A stretch of 7,721 nucleotides of DNA from Bacteroidaceae bacterium (lineage in GTDB: Bacteria; Bacteroidota; Bacteroidia; Bacteroidales; Bacteroidaceae). Below, one piece after another: positions 6,621 through 7,721 of this stretch; position 1 is the stretch's first letter, and the number at the start of each line of letters is the position of its first letter. The notes under the pieces were generated by a model that did not search any database, was not told the DNA's origin, and saw only the letters and a program-made list of their open reading frames with translations. Made by a program: the position numbers and the translations under genes. The DNA is taken from NCBI GenBank assembly GCA_021443285.1, contig JABUUG010000096.1:1-7721 (forward strand), written 5' to 3'.

Positions 6621-7586
6621 TTACTCAACATAAACAAACTCCCGTATTTGTCTGTGCAGTTTGCGTATGACAAGCAGTGGGAGCGCACTGAACACAACAA
6701 GTCCGGCAAACCACTGATATGCGTAGTGCAACGGGAAGCCGTGAAGCACAGACATCTGGTATGCCATGAGATAGTGGCGCAAGGGGAAGAGGTAAGAAAG
6801 TGCCTGAAGCAGTGGGTGCATGGAATCTACAGGATATGCTGCACCACATATAGAGAAGCTGACCACTCCCCACAGGGAGCAGACAGACATTGACAAACGA
6901 CGCGACGGTATGAGGGCAAAAACAAAAAGTGCGAAGCCCATCGCAGCAGTAATCATAAGGCACGACAGGAGCATCACCACCCACCAACTGCCGCCGTGCG
7001 GCATCTGCATATACACATACAGATATATCTGGAACGCGAACAGGCACAGCGCAACGAGAAGCGAGTCTGTCAGCATCTTCTTTATATCAGGCACACTGTA
7101 GCACAACAATACTGTCAGCAGAAGAATGATTACGCCCGGCACTATCATCGTCGTGATGTATATGTTATAGTTGCTCCAGGGATTGCCCGTCATGTGCGCA
7201 TCTATCCTTACCGGCTGCAATATCGCTTCCGCCTGACTGTCCGTCAGTCCTATGGCACGTGTTGCCTCTACTCCGACAGCCTTCTTAGCCATCATGGATA
7301 TTATCTTCATATCCTTGTAAGCCAGCACACCACCTGTGAATATGGCGCCATTGTAATATAATGACATGAACGGCTGGCGGCTGGAAAGCAGCTTGCCCGT
7401 AAAGCCTTCCGGGATTAGCAGATATCCATATATCTCACCCTTCTGCATCGCTACTCTCGCGTCAGAGATATTGGCATAACTCGCTACAATATTTGTTGAA
7501 GCATACGCCTGCAACTGCCTCTTCAGCTGTCTGGTTGTTGATGTAAGGTCTTGGTCAACAACCGCTATCGGCAGTTGGTGAGGCAT
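6621..7586 (-). CDS. ABC-2 type transporter permease (first of a pair); true N-terminus probably further upstream
   Basis: From ATG 7586 the protein has 321 residues: an extracytoplasmic domain opening with LPIAVVDQDLTSTTRQL, then IYGYLLIPEGF and LYYNGAIFTGG, followed by five helices at about 143-163, 172-192, 201-226, 233-250 and 291-307, and the motif CGAAYPVDSMHPLLQ (247-261). The layout matches the downstream permease except that the first membrane helix is missing from this start. The frame is open upstream to a stop at 7686-7688, and the extra codons encode YYAIIASLFTIVFFTSLL, the expected first helix, but contain no ATG, GTG or TTG. The real protein is therefore probably longer (344 residues if an ATT at 7653-7655 is used), or the gene is damaged at its 5' end. 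It shares the VVDxDxT / IVDxxxS signature with its partner and acts with it as a heterodimer (inference). Confidence 0.85.
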   Translation of the reverse strand: MPHQLPIAVVDQDLTSTTRQLKRQLQAYASTNIVASYANISDARVAMQKGEIYGYLLIPEGFTGKLLSSRQPFMSLYYNGAIFTGGVLAYKDMKIISMMAKKAVGVEATRAIGLTDSQAEAILQPVRIDAHMTGNPWSNYNIYITTMIVPGVIILLLTVLLCYSVPDIKKMLTDSLLVALCLFAFQIYLYVYMQMPHGGSWWVVMLLSCLMITAAMGFALFVFALIPSRRLSMSVCSLWGVVSFSICGAAYPVDSMHPLLQALSYLFPLRHYLMAYQMSVLHGFPLHYAYQWFAGLVVFSALPLLVIRKLHRQIREFVYVE

Positions 7587-7685
7587 ACCATCGTCGAGGA
7601 GTGAGGTGAAAAAGACGATGGTAAAAAGGCTTGCTATGATTGCGTAGTACTTAATGGTAACTTGTTCTTTAAGTGTAGTGAACTT
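7587..7685 (-). other. In-frame 5' extension of the permease gene, no standard start codon
   Basis: The 33 codons upstream of ATG 7586 stay open and, from 7655 down, encode a tail beginning with Lys-Tyr-Tyr and the hydrophobic segment YYAIIASLFTIVFFTSLL followed by LDDG, which continues smoothly into MPHQLPIAVVDQD. This is the first membrane helix of the family. The best-placed initiation codon is ATT at 7653-7655 (minus strand), one base away from ATG. Related permeases in my memory have about 20 more residues before this helix, so a 5' deletion is also possible. Confidence 0.7.
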
Positions 7686-7721
7686 TTAGGTGTAGTGAAG
7701 GGGAGTTAATGTGGAGTTAAT
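7673..7721. repeat. Two pairs of short direct repeats upstream of the permease gene
   Basis: GTGTAGTGAA occurs at 7673-7682 and 7690-7699 (17-bp period, within a longer imperfect match that includes CTTTAAG/CTTTTAGG). GGAGTTAAT occurs at 7702-7710 and 7713-7721 (11-bp period) and may continue past the window edge. The first repeat overlaps the open extension of the permease frame. No convincing promoter was recognised in the visible part. Confidence 0.6.

Noticed and set aside
5536..7586. A link between the exporter and DNA repair as one stress operon
   Set aside because: The permeases and the CHU_C-uvrA unit share a strand, but the 74-nt repeat-filled gap leaves common transcription unproven.

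Overview
The window looks like ordinary chromosome of a Bacteroidota bacterium, most likely of the Bacteroidales/Prevotella type. The signs are a promoter with the Bacteroidota -33/-7 pattern (TTTG, 19 nt, TAnnTTTG), start codons without Shine-Dalgarno sequences, a CHU_C/type IX secretion sorting domain, and a RimO followed by HU-superfamily proteins. The genus is an inference. No insertion sequence, phage gene or CRISPR array was seen.

Left part, + strand (1-1918): a tight three-gene run. It starts with the 3' part of rimO (methylthiolation of ribosomal protein S12). A very short HU-type DNA-binding protein follows 19 nt later. Directly abutting it (stop TAA, then ATG) is a 305-residue protein with a cytoplasmic HU-like domain, an acidic linker, one membrane helix and a periplasmic LysM peptidoglycan-binding domain. 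The HU pair could physically link DNA to the cell wall, and it is the most interesting item in the window.

Middle (1919-2213): a canonical promoter, a leader with small repeats, tRNA-Ser(GCT) with its long variable arm, and a symmetric 16-bp hairpin flanked by A and T tracts. The hairpin can terminate both the tRNA transcript and the convergent uvrA transcript.

Right part, - strand (7721 down to 2214): read in transcription order, this holds two ABC-2 type export permeases 2 nt apart, a 74-nt AT-rich spacer built around three copies of a 12-mer, a small secreted protein that is almost only a CHU_C sorting domain, and uvrA, which starts inside the stop codon of the small protein (TGATG). The first permease has no ATG, GTG or TTG start that would include its first membrane helix, although the reading frame clearly continues into it. 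Its ATPase and membrane-fusion partners are not in view. The two permeases act together as an exporter; uvrA is the damage-recognition subunit of nucleotide excision repair; why the CHU_C protein is coupled to uvrA is unknown.
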